Shown here: one piece after another, positions 7,602 through 16,541 of the stretch
Layout: each line of letters begins with the position of its first letter
Position numbering within the stretch: the first letter of the stretch is position 1
Source: an uncultured Nocardioidaceae bacterium
Lineage (GTDB): Bacteria > Actinomycetota > Actinomycetes > Propionibacteriales > Nocardioidaceae
Assembly (NCBI GenBank): GCA_902805845.1
Contig: CADCUI010000048.1
Span: 1-33,330 of the forward strand
Length of the DNA stretch: 33,330 bases
Direction: 5' to 3'
The notes under the pieces: generated by a model
Seen by the model: the letters and a program-made list of their open reading frames with translations, nothing else
The model's database searches: none
What the model was told of the DNA's origin: nothing
Translations under genes and position numbers: made by a program

Positions 7602-7650
7602 GGTCGTCTCCTGTGTCGAAGGCGCGTGGCATTTCCCGCGGCTGCGAGAG

Positions 7651-8805
7651 TCAGATCCGGAACGTCCAGGGGTCCGTCACGATCTCGCTGACGCGGGTCT
7701 CCACCGTATCCCCCGCCTCGGCCGCCGCCTGGCGCACCTTGCGCTCCACGACCGGCAGCCAGGTCCACTCCGCGGCCCAGTGCGGTACGTCGACCAGGGC
7801 CGGACCGCCCTCCTCGAGGAACTCGCTGGCCCGGTGGTGCTTGAGGTCGGAGGAGACGTAGACGTCGGCCCCGGACCGACGTACCTCCTCGAGCAGGGAG
7901 TCCCCCGAACCGGCGCCCACGGCGACCGTCGTGATCTCGCGGTCAGGGTCCCCGGCCACGCGTACGCCGGGGGCGGCGACCGGGAGCGCGGCGGCCACCC
8001 GGTCCGCGAAGCCCCGCAACGAAACGGGTTCCGGCAGCCGGCCGACCCGACCGTGCCCGCGAGTGGCGGCGGGAGCGGGACCGGTCGAGGGTCCGCCGGG
8101 AGTCTCGGCCAGCTCGACCAGGTCGAAGGCCGGCTCCTCGTAGGGGTGGGCCGCCCGGAGGGCGGCCACCACTTCCCGGCGCCGCGGCCGCGGGTAGACC
8201 GCCTCGACCCGCGCCTCGGCGACCACCTCCAGGGCCCCGAGCTCGCCCAGAGCAGGACGGGCCCCGGGCAGCGGGCGGAACCGACCCTCCCCCCTGCTCG
8301 TGAAGGTGCACGAGTCGTAGGCGCCGACGGCACCCGCGCCGGCCTCGGTGATCGCCGCGCGCACCGCCTCGGCGGAGCCCTCGGGGACGAAGACGACGAG
8401 CTTGTCCAGGCCTCCGCCGTCAGTCGGCACGAGCACCCGCGGGTCCTCGAGGCCGAGGGCGGCCGCGATCGCGTCGTTGACGCCGTCGGCGGGCACGTCG
8501 GCATTGGTGTGGGCGGTGAACAACGCCGTCCCGTTGCCCAGCAACCGGTGCACGACCGAGCCCTTGGCGGTGGTGGCGGCCACGGAGCTGACCGGGGTCA
8601 GGAACAGTGGGTGGTGCACCACGACGAGATCGGCACCGAAATCGATCGCCTCCTCCACGACGGCCGCCACGGGGTCGACGGCGAAGAGCACGCGCCGCAC
8701 CTGGCTCTCCGGATCCCCGCACACCAGACCGACCTGGTCCCGGGCCTCCGCCCACCGGGGGTCGTACCAGCCGTCGAGCCAGGCAAGCAGATCGGCGAGC
8801 CGCAT
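7651..8805 (-). CDS. Nif3-like dinuclear metal-centre protein (GTP cyclohydrolase I type 2 / NIF3 family)
   Basis: 384 residues, ATG at 8805. NIF3 signatures: MRLADLLAWLDGWYDP at the start, the metal-binding DLVVVHHPLFL, TAHTNADVPADGVNDAIA, and the C-terminal DVYVSSDLKHHRASEFLEEG and ALVDVPHWAAEW. The central part (about residues 130-230: KLVVFVPEGSAEAVRAAITE, GAYDSCTFTSRGEGRF, AHPYEEPAFD) is the PII-like insert found in long NIF3 proteins. Known for the family: toroidal hexamers with a dinuclear metal site; the substrate is unresolved. First gene of a three-gene minus-strand unit, matching Rv2230c-Rv2229c-Rv2228c order in Mycobacterium. Confidence 0.92.
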   Translation of the reverse strand: MRLADLLAWLDGWYDPRWAEARDQVGLVCGDPESQVRRVLFAVDPVAAVVEEAIDFGADLVVVHHPLFLTPVSSVAATTAKGSVVHRLLGNGTALFTAHTNADVPADGVNDAIAAALGLEDPRVLVPTDGGGLDKLVVFVPEGSAEAVRAAITEAGAGAVGAYDSCTFTSRGEGRFRPLPGARPALGELGALEVVAEARVEAVYPRPRRREVVAALRAAHPYEEPAFDLVELAETPGGPSTGPAPAATRGHGRVGRLPEPVSLRGFADRVAAALPVAAPGVRVAGDPDREITTVAVGAGSGDSLLEEVRRSGADVYVSSDLKHHRASEFLEEGGPALVDVPHWAAEWTWLPVVERKVRQAAAEAGDTVETRVSEIVTDPWTFRI

Positions 8806-8812
8806 GCCCGCG

Positions 8813-8818
8813 AGCGTA
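8813..8818 (-). promoter_or_regulatory. -10 element of a probable leaderless nif3-like promoter
   Basis: TACGCT on the minus strand (TAnnnT) is followed by 7 nt and the ATG at 8805, with no Shine-Dalgarno sequence. This is the arrangement expected for a leaderless transcript. Confidence 0.45.
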
Positions 8819-8946
8819 GACCGGCGCCGGGGCCGCCGGATGCCCCGCAGCGCATGAGGCCGCCTGAACGGGGGTAGTGAGCGGAGGACACATGGACGGG
8901 GTGTCCGCGGACCGGCGCCTGGACGCCTGATGGGAACGGAGACGGC

Positions 8947-9369
8947 ATGGAGCTGGCAGCCCTCGGACTGTGGATCGCCACGATCATGGGCGGGCTGTAC
9001 ATGTTCGGCATCCTGCTGCGGACGGGGAACACCCACTCGGGGGCGACCGAGACCCACCTGCCGACCACCGCGGTGTTCGCGCACGGGTCGCTTGCCGTGT
9101 TCGGTCTCGGCGGCTGGGCCGTCTACATGGGCTACCGCGACGACGTCCTGGGATGGGTGGTGCTGGGGACGGTCGTGGTCGTCGCTCTCGGCGGCGGCCT
9201 GCTGTTCCTGCGCTGGCACAAGGACCGGCGGGCCACCGGTCCCCATTCCGAAGCCGTCAAGGCGCGGCTGGCCGAGCAGCAGATCCCTTCGCCGGTCGTG
9301 CACCTGCACGGGGCGCTGGCCACGTTCACGATCCTGGCAGTTCTCCTGGCACTCCTCGGCGTCGGCTGA
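8947..9369 (+). CDS. Four-helix membrane protein of unknown function
   Basis: 140 residues, ATG at 8947 with GGAG 6 nt upstream. Predicted membrane helices at about 4-25, 43-62, 69-89 and 119-138. Between helices 3 and 4 lies a basic/acidic cytosolic stretch (RWHKDRRATGPH). Helices 2 and 4 begin with similar motifs, FAHGSLAVFGL and HLHGALATFTI, suggesting an ancient duplication with conserved histidines (46, 119, 121) that could bind haem or metal; this is inference. I do not recognise the family. The stop codon lies inside a 14-bp tandem repeat. Convergent with the 121-residue membrane protein gene. Confidence 0.75.
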   Translation: MELAALGLWIATIMGGLYMFGILLRTGNTHSGATETHLPTTAVFAHGSLAVFGLGGWAVYMGYRDDVLGWVVLGTVVVVALGGGLLFLRWHKDRRATGPHSEAVKARLAEQQIPSPVVHLHGALATFTILAVLLALLGVG

Positions 9370-9402
9370 GCTCCGTCGGATGAGCTCCCTCGGCTGAGCT
9401 CC
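9361..9402. repeat. 14-bp tandem repeat, three copies, over a stop codon
   Basis: GTCGGCTGAGCTCC (9361-9374), GTCGGATGAGCTCC (9375-9388) and CTCGGCTGAGCTCC (9389-9402) are contiguous 14-bp units, followed by a decayed fourth unit to about 9416. The first copy supplies the last codons and TGA of the upstream membrane-protein gene. The array fills the gap between two convergent genes. Confidence 0.85.
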
Positions 9403-9412
9403 CGCCGGCTGC

Positions 9413-9778
9413 TCAGAAGAGCAGGTAGGCCCCCGCGATGCTGGGGACCCAGCCCAGGAGGACCCACCAGCTGAGGAGCGACTTGCCGTGGATGGCAGCA
9501 CCCGCCATGAACGAGGCCACGCCGAGGATCCCGGCCAGCACCAGCAGTCCGATCTGGGAGTCGAGCCGCGCCTCGTCGACGTAGAAGGCGGCAGCGATCA
9601 TGCCGACCACCAGGTGCAACCCGGTGCTCACCGCGAGGACTGACATCACCCACATCTGCACGTGGGTGAGGCTCATGCTGCGGCGCACGCTCACCGGCGC
9701 CCGCGGGTTGTCGGGATCCATCAGGTGCCGCGGTCGGCGAGGGGCCGGCGCATCCGGACGGTTGGACGGGTTCGCCAT
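9413..9778 (-). CDS. Small membrane protein, start codon abutting tRNA-Val
   Basis: Up to 121 residues. The first 37 are Pro/Arg-rich and cytosolic. Membrane helices follow at about 42-66 (QMWVMSVLAVSTGLHLVVGM), 76-97 and 100-120, ending in LLF at the membrane. The first ATG (9778) lies only one base after the 3' end of tRNA-Val (9780). A second in-frame ATG at 9721 (MDPDNP) is the alternative start. Neither has a ribosome-binding site. If the first is used, translation of an mRNA released by tRNA 3' processing would be nearly leaderless. Family not recognised; no catalytic motif is seen. Confidence 0.7.
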   Translation of the reverse strand: MANPSNRPDAPAPRRPRHLMDPDNPRAPVSVRRSMSLTHVQMWVMSVLAVSTGLHLVVGMIAAAFYVDEARLDSQIGLLVLAGILGVASFMAGAAIHGKSLLSWWVLLGWVPSIAGAYLLF

Positions 9779-9779
9779 G

Positions 9780-9851
9780 TGGGCGCAGCAGGGATCGAAC
9801 CTGCGACCGCTGGTTTGTAAGACCAGTGCTCTACCGCTGAGCTATACGCCC
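9780..9851 (-). tRNA. tRNA-Val (anticodon UAC)
   Basis: 72-nt cloverleaf on the minus strand: acceptor arms GGGCGTA/TGCGCCC, D arm GCTC-AGCGGTA-GAGC, anticodon arm CTGGT-CTTACAA-ACCAG with anticodon TAC (34-36), variable loop CGGTC, and T arm GCAGG-TTCGATC-CCTGC. The discriminator is A at 9780. The CCA tail is not encoded. UAC reads GUA valine codons. Confidence 0.96.
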
Positions 9852-9865
9852 CTGGAAGCGGTGGC

Positions 9866-9871
9866 AGCCTA
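9866..9871 (-). promoter_or_regulatory. -10 element for tRNA-Val
   Basis: TAGGCT (TAnnnT) lies 14 nt before the mature tRNA 5' end, allowing a leader of about 8 nt. The region 17 nt further upstream (TTCGCC) overlaps the T-tract of the ahpE terminator and is only a weak -35. Confidence 0.4.
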
Positions 9872-9890
9872 CGCGAGCCGAATCGGCGGG

Positions 9891-9936
9891 CGAAAAAGAG
9901 AGGCGGCCGCTGGCGTCTCGGGTCACCAGCGGCCGC
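9891..9936 (-). terminator. Rho-independent terminator after ahpE
   Basis: On the minus strand GCGGCCGCTGG (9936-9926) pairs perfectly with CCAGCGGCCGC (9913-9903) around a 12-nt loop, followed by CTCTCTTTTTC. An 11-bp GC stem plus a T-run is a classical intrinsic terminator, about 70 nt after the ahpE stop and before tRNA-Val. It is the only hairpin in the window with a good U-tract on its own strand. Confidence 0.88.
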
Positions 9937-10006
9937 ATGCTCATTGAACCACAGTGGCGGTGGGGTGGGTGCGCTTCCCCCCAAAAAGCGGCCCCGGGTG
10001 TCCCGT

Positions 10007-10474
10007 TCAGCTGGTGAGCTCGTCCAGAGCGCGACGGTAGGCCTCGACGTCTCGGGCCTCAGGTCCCGGGTTGTGGACCTGCCAGTGCACCGTGCCGTCC
10101 CTGTCCAGGGCGAAGCTGGAGCGCCTGGAGCTGCCCCGGTGCTCGTCGAAGACGCCGTACGCCGCCGACACGGCCCCGTGCGGCCAGAAGTCCGACAGCA
10201 GGGGGAACTCGATCGTCTCGGCATCCGCAGCGGCGCGGAGCGTGAACACCGGGTCGCAGGAGATCGCCAGCAGCTCGGCGCCGGCACGGTCGAGCAGCGG
10301 CCAGCCGTCACGGAGCGCAGTGAGCTCCCCGCTGCAGACGCGGCTGAACGCGGCCGGGTAGAAGACCAGCAGGACCGCGGCCTTCCCTCGGAAGGAGGAC
10401 AACCTGACGTCCTGGCCGTGCTGGTCGCGCAGCGTGAAGTCGGGCGCGAGGGCGCCCCGCCGGAGGCCCGTCAC
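10007..10474 (-). CDS. ahpE: Peroxiredoxin, AhpE type
   Basis: 155 residues from the GTG at 10474; the frame is open further upstream but the thioredoxin fold begins at LRRGALAPDFTLRDQHGQDV. The peroxidatic site is VFYPAAFSRVCSGELTALRD with Cys47. PLLSDFWPHGAVSAAYGVFD matches mycobacterial AhpE very closely, and length agrees (AhpE is 153 residues). Role: cytosolic reduction of hydroperoxides and peroxynitrite. AhpE is a 1-Cys enzyme; here a second cysteine (Cys73 in AISCDPV) is present. The gene follows the DUF3052 gene with a 55-nt gap containing a hairpin, as in Rv2239c-Rv2238c. The ribosome-binding site is weak (GAGGGAG about 13 nt upstream). Confidence 0.93.
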   Translation of the reverse strand: MTGLRRGALAPDFTLRDQHGQDVRLSSFRGKAAVLLVFYPAAFSRVCSGELTALRDGWPLLDRAGAELLAISCDPVFTLRAAADAETIEFPLLSDFWPHGAVSAAYGVFDEHRGSSRRSSFALDRDGTVHWQVHNPGPEARDVEAYRRALDELTS

Positions 10475-10514
10475 GCGTCGGCCCGCGCTCCCTCGCCGTG
10501 CTGCTCTCGCATCT

Positions 10515-10537
10515 CCCGGTGACGAACCGTCACCGGG
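10515..10537 (-). terminator. Hairpin overlapping the DUF3052 stop codon
   Basis: Perfect 10-bp stem CCCGGTGACG (10515-10524) / CGTCACCGGG (10528-10537) with a 3-nt loop. The TGA stop of the DUF3052 gene (10532-10530) lies inside the upstream arm. There is no T-run, so it may attenuate or process the transcript entering ahpE rather than stop it fully. Confidence 0.5.
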
Positions 10538-10958
10538 CGTGCGACTTGGGCGCCGCAAGCCTGGTGGCGGTCCAGTCCTTGCTCACGGCGGCGGTGGTGG
10601 TGATCGCCAGTCCAGCGATGGGGGCGGCCTCGGTCACGTCGGCGGCGTCCACGGCGTTCGGCCGGCCCACCTTGGGTGTGAGCAACCAGATCACGCCGCC
10701 CTCGACGAGGTCGGTGAGGGAGTCGACGAGCGCGTCGACCAGGTCGCCGTCGCCGTCGCGCCACCACAGCACGATGGCGTCCACCACGTTGCCGTAGTCG
10801 CCGTCCACCATGTCGCCGTCGACGGCGTCCTCGATCTGCATCCGCAGCGTGTCGTCGACGTCCTCGTCCCAGCCCAGCTCCTGGACGACGGACCCAGGGG
10901 TCAACCCCATCCGCGCACCGGCATTCGTGGTGTCCGCGCCACCGGGGGTCGCGCTCAC
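10530..10958 (-). CDS. DUF3052 family protein
   Basis: 142 residues, GTG start at 10958 with GGAGG 8 nt upstream. Conserved segments include GLTPGSVVQELGWDEDVDDTL, EDAVDGDMVDGDYGNVVDAI, VLWWRDGDGDLVDALVDSL and GVIWLLTPKVGRPNAVDAADV. This is the DUF3052 family (Rv2239c type), small acidic actinobacterial proteins of unknown function next to aceE in many genomes. It is divergent from aceE (191 nt) and upstream of ahpE. No membrane segment or catalytic motif is seen. Confidence 0.88.
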   Translation of the reverse strand: MSATPGGADTTNAGARMGLTPGSVVQELGWDEDVDDTLRMQIEDAVDGDMVDGDYGNVVDAIVLWWRDGDGDLVDALVDSLTDLVEGGVIWLLTPKVGRPNAVDAADVTEAAPIAGLAITTTAAVSKDWTATRLAAPKSHAR

Positions 10959-11003
10959 GTCAGGAACCTCCACCTCTCCTGGCCCGCGGCTGCGGACCGG
11001 TAC

Positions 11004-11023
11004 GTGCGTGCACGTGCGTGCAC
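11004..11023. repeat. Tandem 10-bp repeat in the DUF3052/aceE divergent promoter region
   Basis: GTGCGTGCAC occurs twice with no gap (11004-11013, 11014-11023). Each unit contains the palindrome GTGCAC, and the junction contains GCACGTGC. A ten-base period is one DNA turn, so two protein monomers could bind the same face. No known regulator is matched. Confidence 0.6.
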
Positions 11024-11110
11024 CCGCGTAGTCCACCGGAAGTGGGCGCAGGGTGCAACCCGCCGTACCCCTGAGGACGCGTAGCGGAGCAGCTGTGGGG
11101 GAACCTGTGG

Positions 11111-11124
11111 GTACTCGCGAGTAC
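11111..11124. promoter_or_regulatory. Perfect 14-bp palindrome, candidate operator of aceE
   Basis: GTACTCGCGAGTAC is a perfect palindrome 26-39 bp before the aceE start codon. It covers the place where the -35 box would lie relative to CAGGAT (11138-11143), a likely -10 positioned 6 nt before the GTG at 11150. A protein bound here would be expected to block RNA polymerase. The regulator is not known. Confidence 0.5.
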
Positions 11125-11149
11125 TTCGGTCGGCTGTCAGGATGGAACC

Positions 11150-13960
<2,811 letters not shown>

Positions 13961-13975
13961 TCCCCGCTCCCGGTC

Positions 13976-14031
13976 CGCCGACCCGCCCACCATGCTGGGC
14001 GGGTCGAGCAGACATGAGGGGCGGGTCGGCG
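13976..14031 (+). terminator. Hairpin terminator after aceE with a competing alternative stem
   Basis: GACCCGCCCA (13980-13989) pairs perfectly with TGGGCGGGTC (13996-14005) around a 6-nt loop, 20 nt after the aceE stop. The same left arm, extended as CGCCGACCCGCCC (13976-13988), also pairs perfectly over 13 bp with GGGCGGGTCGGCG (14019-14031), 22 nt before the next start codon. The two stems exclude each other. There is no U-tract. Confidence 0.6.
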
Positions 14032-14053
14032 TGGTGGCTGGGAGCGTGAGGCC

Positions 14054-15274
14054 ATGACCCGCGCCAGCAGCCGCTCCGGTGGCGGGGCCGCCACCCGAGC
14101 CGTGGTAGTGCGGCAGCTGCAGCGGGCGGTGGACGACCTGACCAAGGCGACGTTGTCGCGCATGGACTCGGAGATGTCGTGGTTCGTCGAGCTGTCAGCA
14201 GAGCACCGGGCGTCGATCGGCATGGTGCTGCAGGCGGGATTCAACAGCTTCATCACCTGGTACCGCGAGCCGAACAAGCCCGCTCCGCCGCTCACCGTCG
14301 AGGTGTTCGGCAGTGCGCCCCGTTCGTTCGCGGGGGTGATCACGCTGCAGCAGACCGTCGCGATGGTCCGCCTCGGCATCGAGGTCGCCGAGACCGGCGT
14401 CACCGACGCCGTGGCCCCCGAGCACGCCGCGGAGGTGCGGGAGGCCATCCTGCGCTACGGCCGTGAGCTCGCCTTCGCCACCGCGGACATCTATGCCCAC
14501 GCGGCGGAGATCCGGGGAGCGTGGGACGCCCGCCTCGAGGCCCTCGTCGTCGACTCGATCATGCGCGGGGACGCCGACGAGACGGTGCGGACCCGCGCCA
14601 GTGCCCTGGGCTGGCTGGAGACCGGGCACGTGACGGTCGTCGTGGGGCGCGCGCCGAACCCGCAGGACGGCACAGCCCGGGAAGGCATCGTGGACGAGGT
14701 GCGGTCGGCGGCCCGGCACGCCGGCCTCACGACGCTGGGTGCGGTGCAGGGCGACCGCCTGGTCATCGTCACCGGAGGTGTGTCGGACCCCGACAAGGTC
14801 GGGGCACTGCTCGGCAGCCACTTCGGGGAGGGTCCGGTGGTCGTCGGGCCCGTCGTACCGGATCTCCTGCAGGCGCACCACTCCGCGGCGGAGGCGGTCG
14901 CCGGGCTCCGCGCCGCTGCCGGGTGGCCGGCCGGGCCGGGGCTGCTGACCAGCGACGACCTGCTGGCCGAGCGGTCCCTCGACGGCGATGTCCTTGCCCG
15001 TGACCAGCTCATCGCCCAGGTGTACGCGCCCTTGTGCAGCACAGGGACCGGCATGCTCGACACGCTCACCGCGTTCTTCGACAGCGGCGGCTCGGTGGAG
15101 GGGGCGGCCCGAGCCCTGTTCGTGCACCCGAACACCGTGCGCTACCGACTCAAACGCGTCGCCGACGTGACGGGGCTGAGCCCGGCGAACGCGCAGCACG
15201 CGTTCACCCTGCGGATAGCACTGGTGCTCGGACGGCTGGCGGACGACCGCCGAGGCACACCCTCGTCTTTGTAG
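14054..15274 (+). CDS. fasR: PucR/CdaR-type transcriptional regulator of fatty acid synthesis (FasR-like)
   Basis: 406 residues, ATG at 14054. The C-terminal ~60 residues are a PucR-type helix-turn-helix (HTH_30): LTAFFDSGGSVEGAARALF, then VHPNTVRYRLKRVADVTGLS. The middle holds a GGDEF-like/CdaR regulatory region, and the N-terminal ~170 residues are an all-helical sensor domain. The position between aceE and fabD matches SCO2386 (FasR) of Streptomyces coelicolor, an activator of the fab operon, and Rv2242 of Mycobacterium. The symbol rests on that synteny and domain layout. It probably senses a lipid-related ligand, which is inference. Two competing hairpins precede it. The fabD start lies 79 nt downstream. 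Confidence 0.85.
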   Translation: MTRASSRSGGGAATRAVVVRQLQRAVDDLTKATLSRMDSEMSWFVELSAEHRASIGMVLQAGFNSFITWYREPNKPAPPLTVEVFGSAPRSFAGVITLQQTVAMVRLGIEVAETGVTDAVAPEHAAEVREAILRYGRELAFATADIYAHAAEIRGAWDARLEALVVDSIMRGDADETVRTRASALGWLETGHVTVVVGRAPNPQDGTAREGIVDEVRSAARHAGLTTLGAVQGDRLVIVTGGVSDPDKVGALLGSHFGEGPVVVGPVVPDLLQAHHSAAEAVAGLRAAAGWPAGPGLLTSDDLLAERSLDGDVLARDQLIAQVYAPLCSTGTGMLDTLTAFFDSGGSVEGAARALFVHPNTVRYRLKRVADVTGLSPANAQHAFTLRIALVLGRLADDRRGTPSSL

Positions 15275-15353
15275 GGTTCCTCCAAGGCCACGCCCATGAT
15301 CTTCGTGGGGGTCGATGCGGGGCAAAGGCCGCTCGAACGGGAAGAGTGGAGGC

Positions 15354-16541
15354 ATGCTCGTCATCGCTGCTCCCGGCCAGGGTGCCCAGACGCCCGGATT
15401 CCTCACGCCGTGGCTCGAGGATCCGACGTACGCCGAGCGGATGCGCTGGCTGTCGGCGGTGGCCGATCTCGACCTTGTCGACTACGGCACCAACGCCGAC
15501 GCCGAGACCATCCGCGACACCGCCGTGGCGCAACCGCTGCTCGTCGCGTCCGCGCTGGTCACCGCGCTGCAGCTGTTCCCGCACCCGGCCGACGCGTTCA
15601 CCAAGATCGGCGCCCTCGCCGGCCACAGCGTCGGCGAGCTGGCCGCGGCCGCGGGTGCCCGTGTGATCACCGCCGAGCAGGCCATGGTCCTCGTCCGCGA
15701 GCGTGGCCGGGCCATGGCCGAGGCGGCCGCTCGCACCCCCACCAGCATGACCGCGGTGCTGGGTGGTGACCGCGACGAGGTGCTGGCCAAGCTCGAGCAG
15801 CACGGTCTCACCGCCGCCAACGACAACGGCCCCGGCCAGATCGTCGCCGCAGGCACGGTCGAGCAGCTCGCCGCGCTCACCGCCGACCCGCCGGGCCGAG
15901 CGCGCCTGACGCCGCTGCCGGTCGCCGGTGCGTTCCACACCCACCACATGGCGCCCGCCGTCGAGGTCATCGCCGGTCTCGGCCGCGCCGTGACCACCCA
16001 CGACGCCCGGACGCCGGTGATCTCCAACCGGGACGGGCACGTCATCCATGACGGCCGCCAGCTCCTCGAGCGCATCGTGAACCAGGTCGCCGCGCCGGTC
16101 CGCTGGGACCTGTGCATGGACACCATGCTCGACCTCGGGGTGACCGGCATCCTCGAGATGCCGCCGGCCGGCACTCTCACCGGGATCGCCAAGCGGACGA
16201 TGAAGGGCGTCGAGACCTTTGCGCTGCGGACGCCGGACCAGATCGACGACGCCCGGGCATTCGTGGAGCGTCACGGCAGCCCCTCGCCCGTCGACGAGAC
16301 GCCGACCTGGCGGATGCTCGTCTCCCCCGCCAAGGGCACGTTCCGGCAGGTGCCCGACATCGCCGAGGGTGGACGGCTCCCGGTGCAGGCGACGATCGGC
16401 GCTGTCGCGGGGCTGCGCGACGAGACACTCATCCGGGCTCCCCACGGCGGCACGGTCGTGGAGTGGCTGGTCAGCGACGGGGACCCCGTCTCGCCCGGAC
16501 AGCCGCTGATCCGCCTCCACCCCGAGGGGGTGGGCGGGTGA
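15354..16541 (+). CDS. fabD: Malonyl-CoA:ACP transacylase with C-terminal BCCP-like domain lacking the biotin lysine
   Basis: 395 residues, ATG at 15354 with GGAGG 1-5 nt upstream (close). Residues 1-308 are a complete acyltransferase: APGQGAQ (6-12), the nucleophile motif GHSVGE (Ser92), NDNGPGQIVAAG, and AFHTHHM (His195). FabD moves malonyl from CoA to ACP. Typical FabD proteins end near residue 310. Here residues ~320-391 add VSPAKGTFRQVP, then LIRAPHGGTVVEWLVSDGDP and VSPGQPLIRL, which align with the two halves of a biotinyl/lipoyl carrier (BCCP) domain. The region where BCCP has EAMKM reads IGAVAGLRDET, so it cannot be biotinylated. The stop overlaps the fabH start (GTGA). Confidence 0.95.
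   Translation: MLVIAAPGQGAQTPGFLTPWLEDPTYAERMRWLSAVADLDLVDYGTNADAETIRDTAVAQPLLVASALVTALQLFPHPADAFTKIGALAGHSVGELAAAAGARVITAEQAMVLVRERGRAMAEAAARTPTSMTAVLGGDRDEVLAKLEQHGLTAANDNGPGQIVAAGTVEQLAALTADPPGRARLTPLPVAGAFHTHHMAPAVEVIAGLGRAVTTHDARTPVISNRDGHVIHDGRQLLERIVNQVAAPVRWDLCMDTMLDLGVTGILEMPPAGTLTGIAKRTMKGVETFALRTPDQIDDARAFVERHGSPSPVDETPTWRMLVSPAKGTFRQVPDIAEGGRLPVQATIGAVAGLRDETLIRAPHGGTVVEWLVSDGDPVSPGQPLIRLHPEGVGG

Noticed and set aside
6478-8877. Very long plus-strand open frame (799 codons) opposite the nif3-zinc ribbon-rnhA genes
   Set aside because: It is the high-GC antisense shadow of three well-recognised minus-strand genes; its translation has no domain and is Arg/Gly/His-rich.
9780-9851. 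Reading the tRNA as tRNA-Thr(UGU)
   Set aside because: The seven-base anticodon loop is CTTACAA, which places TAC, not TGT, at positions 34-36; the isoacceptor is valine.
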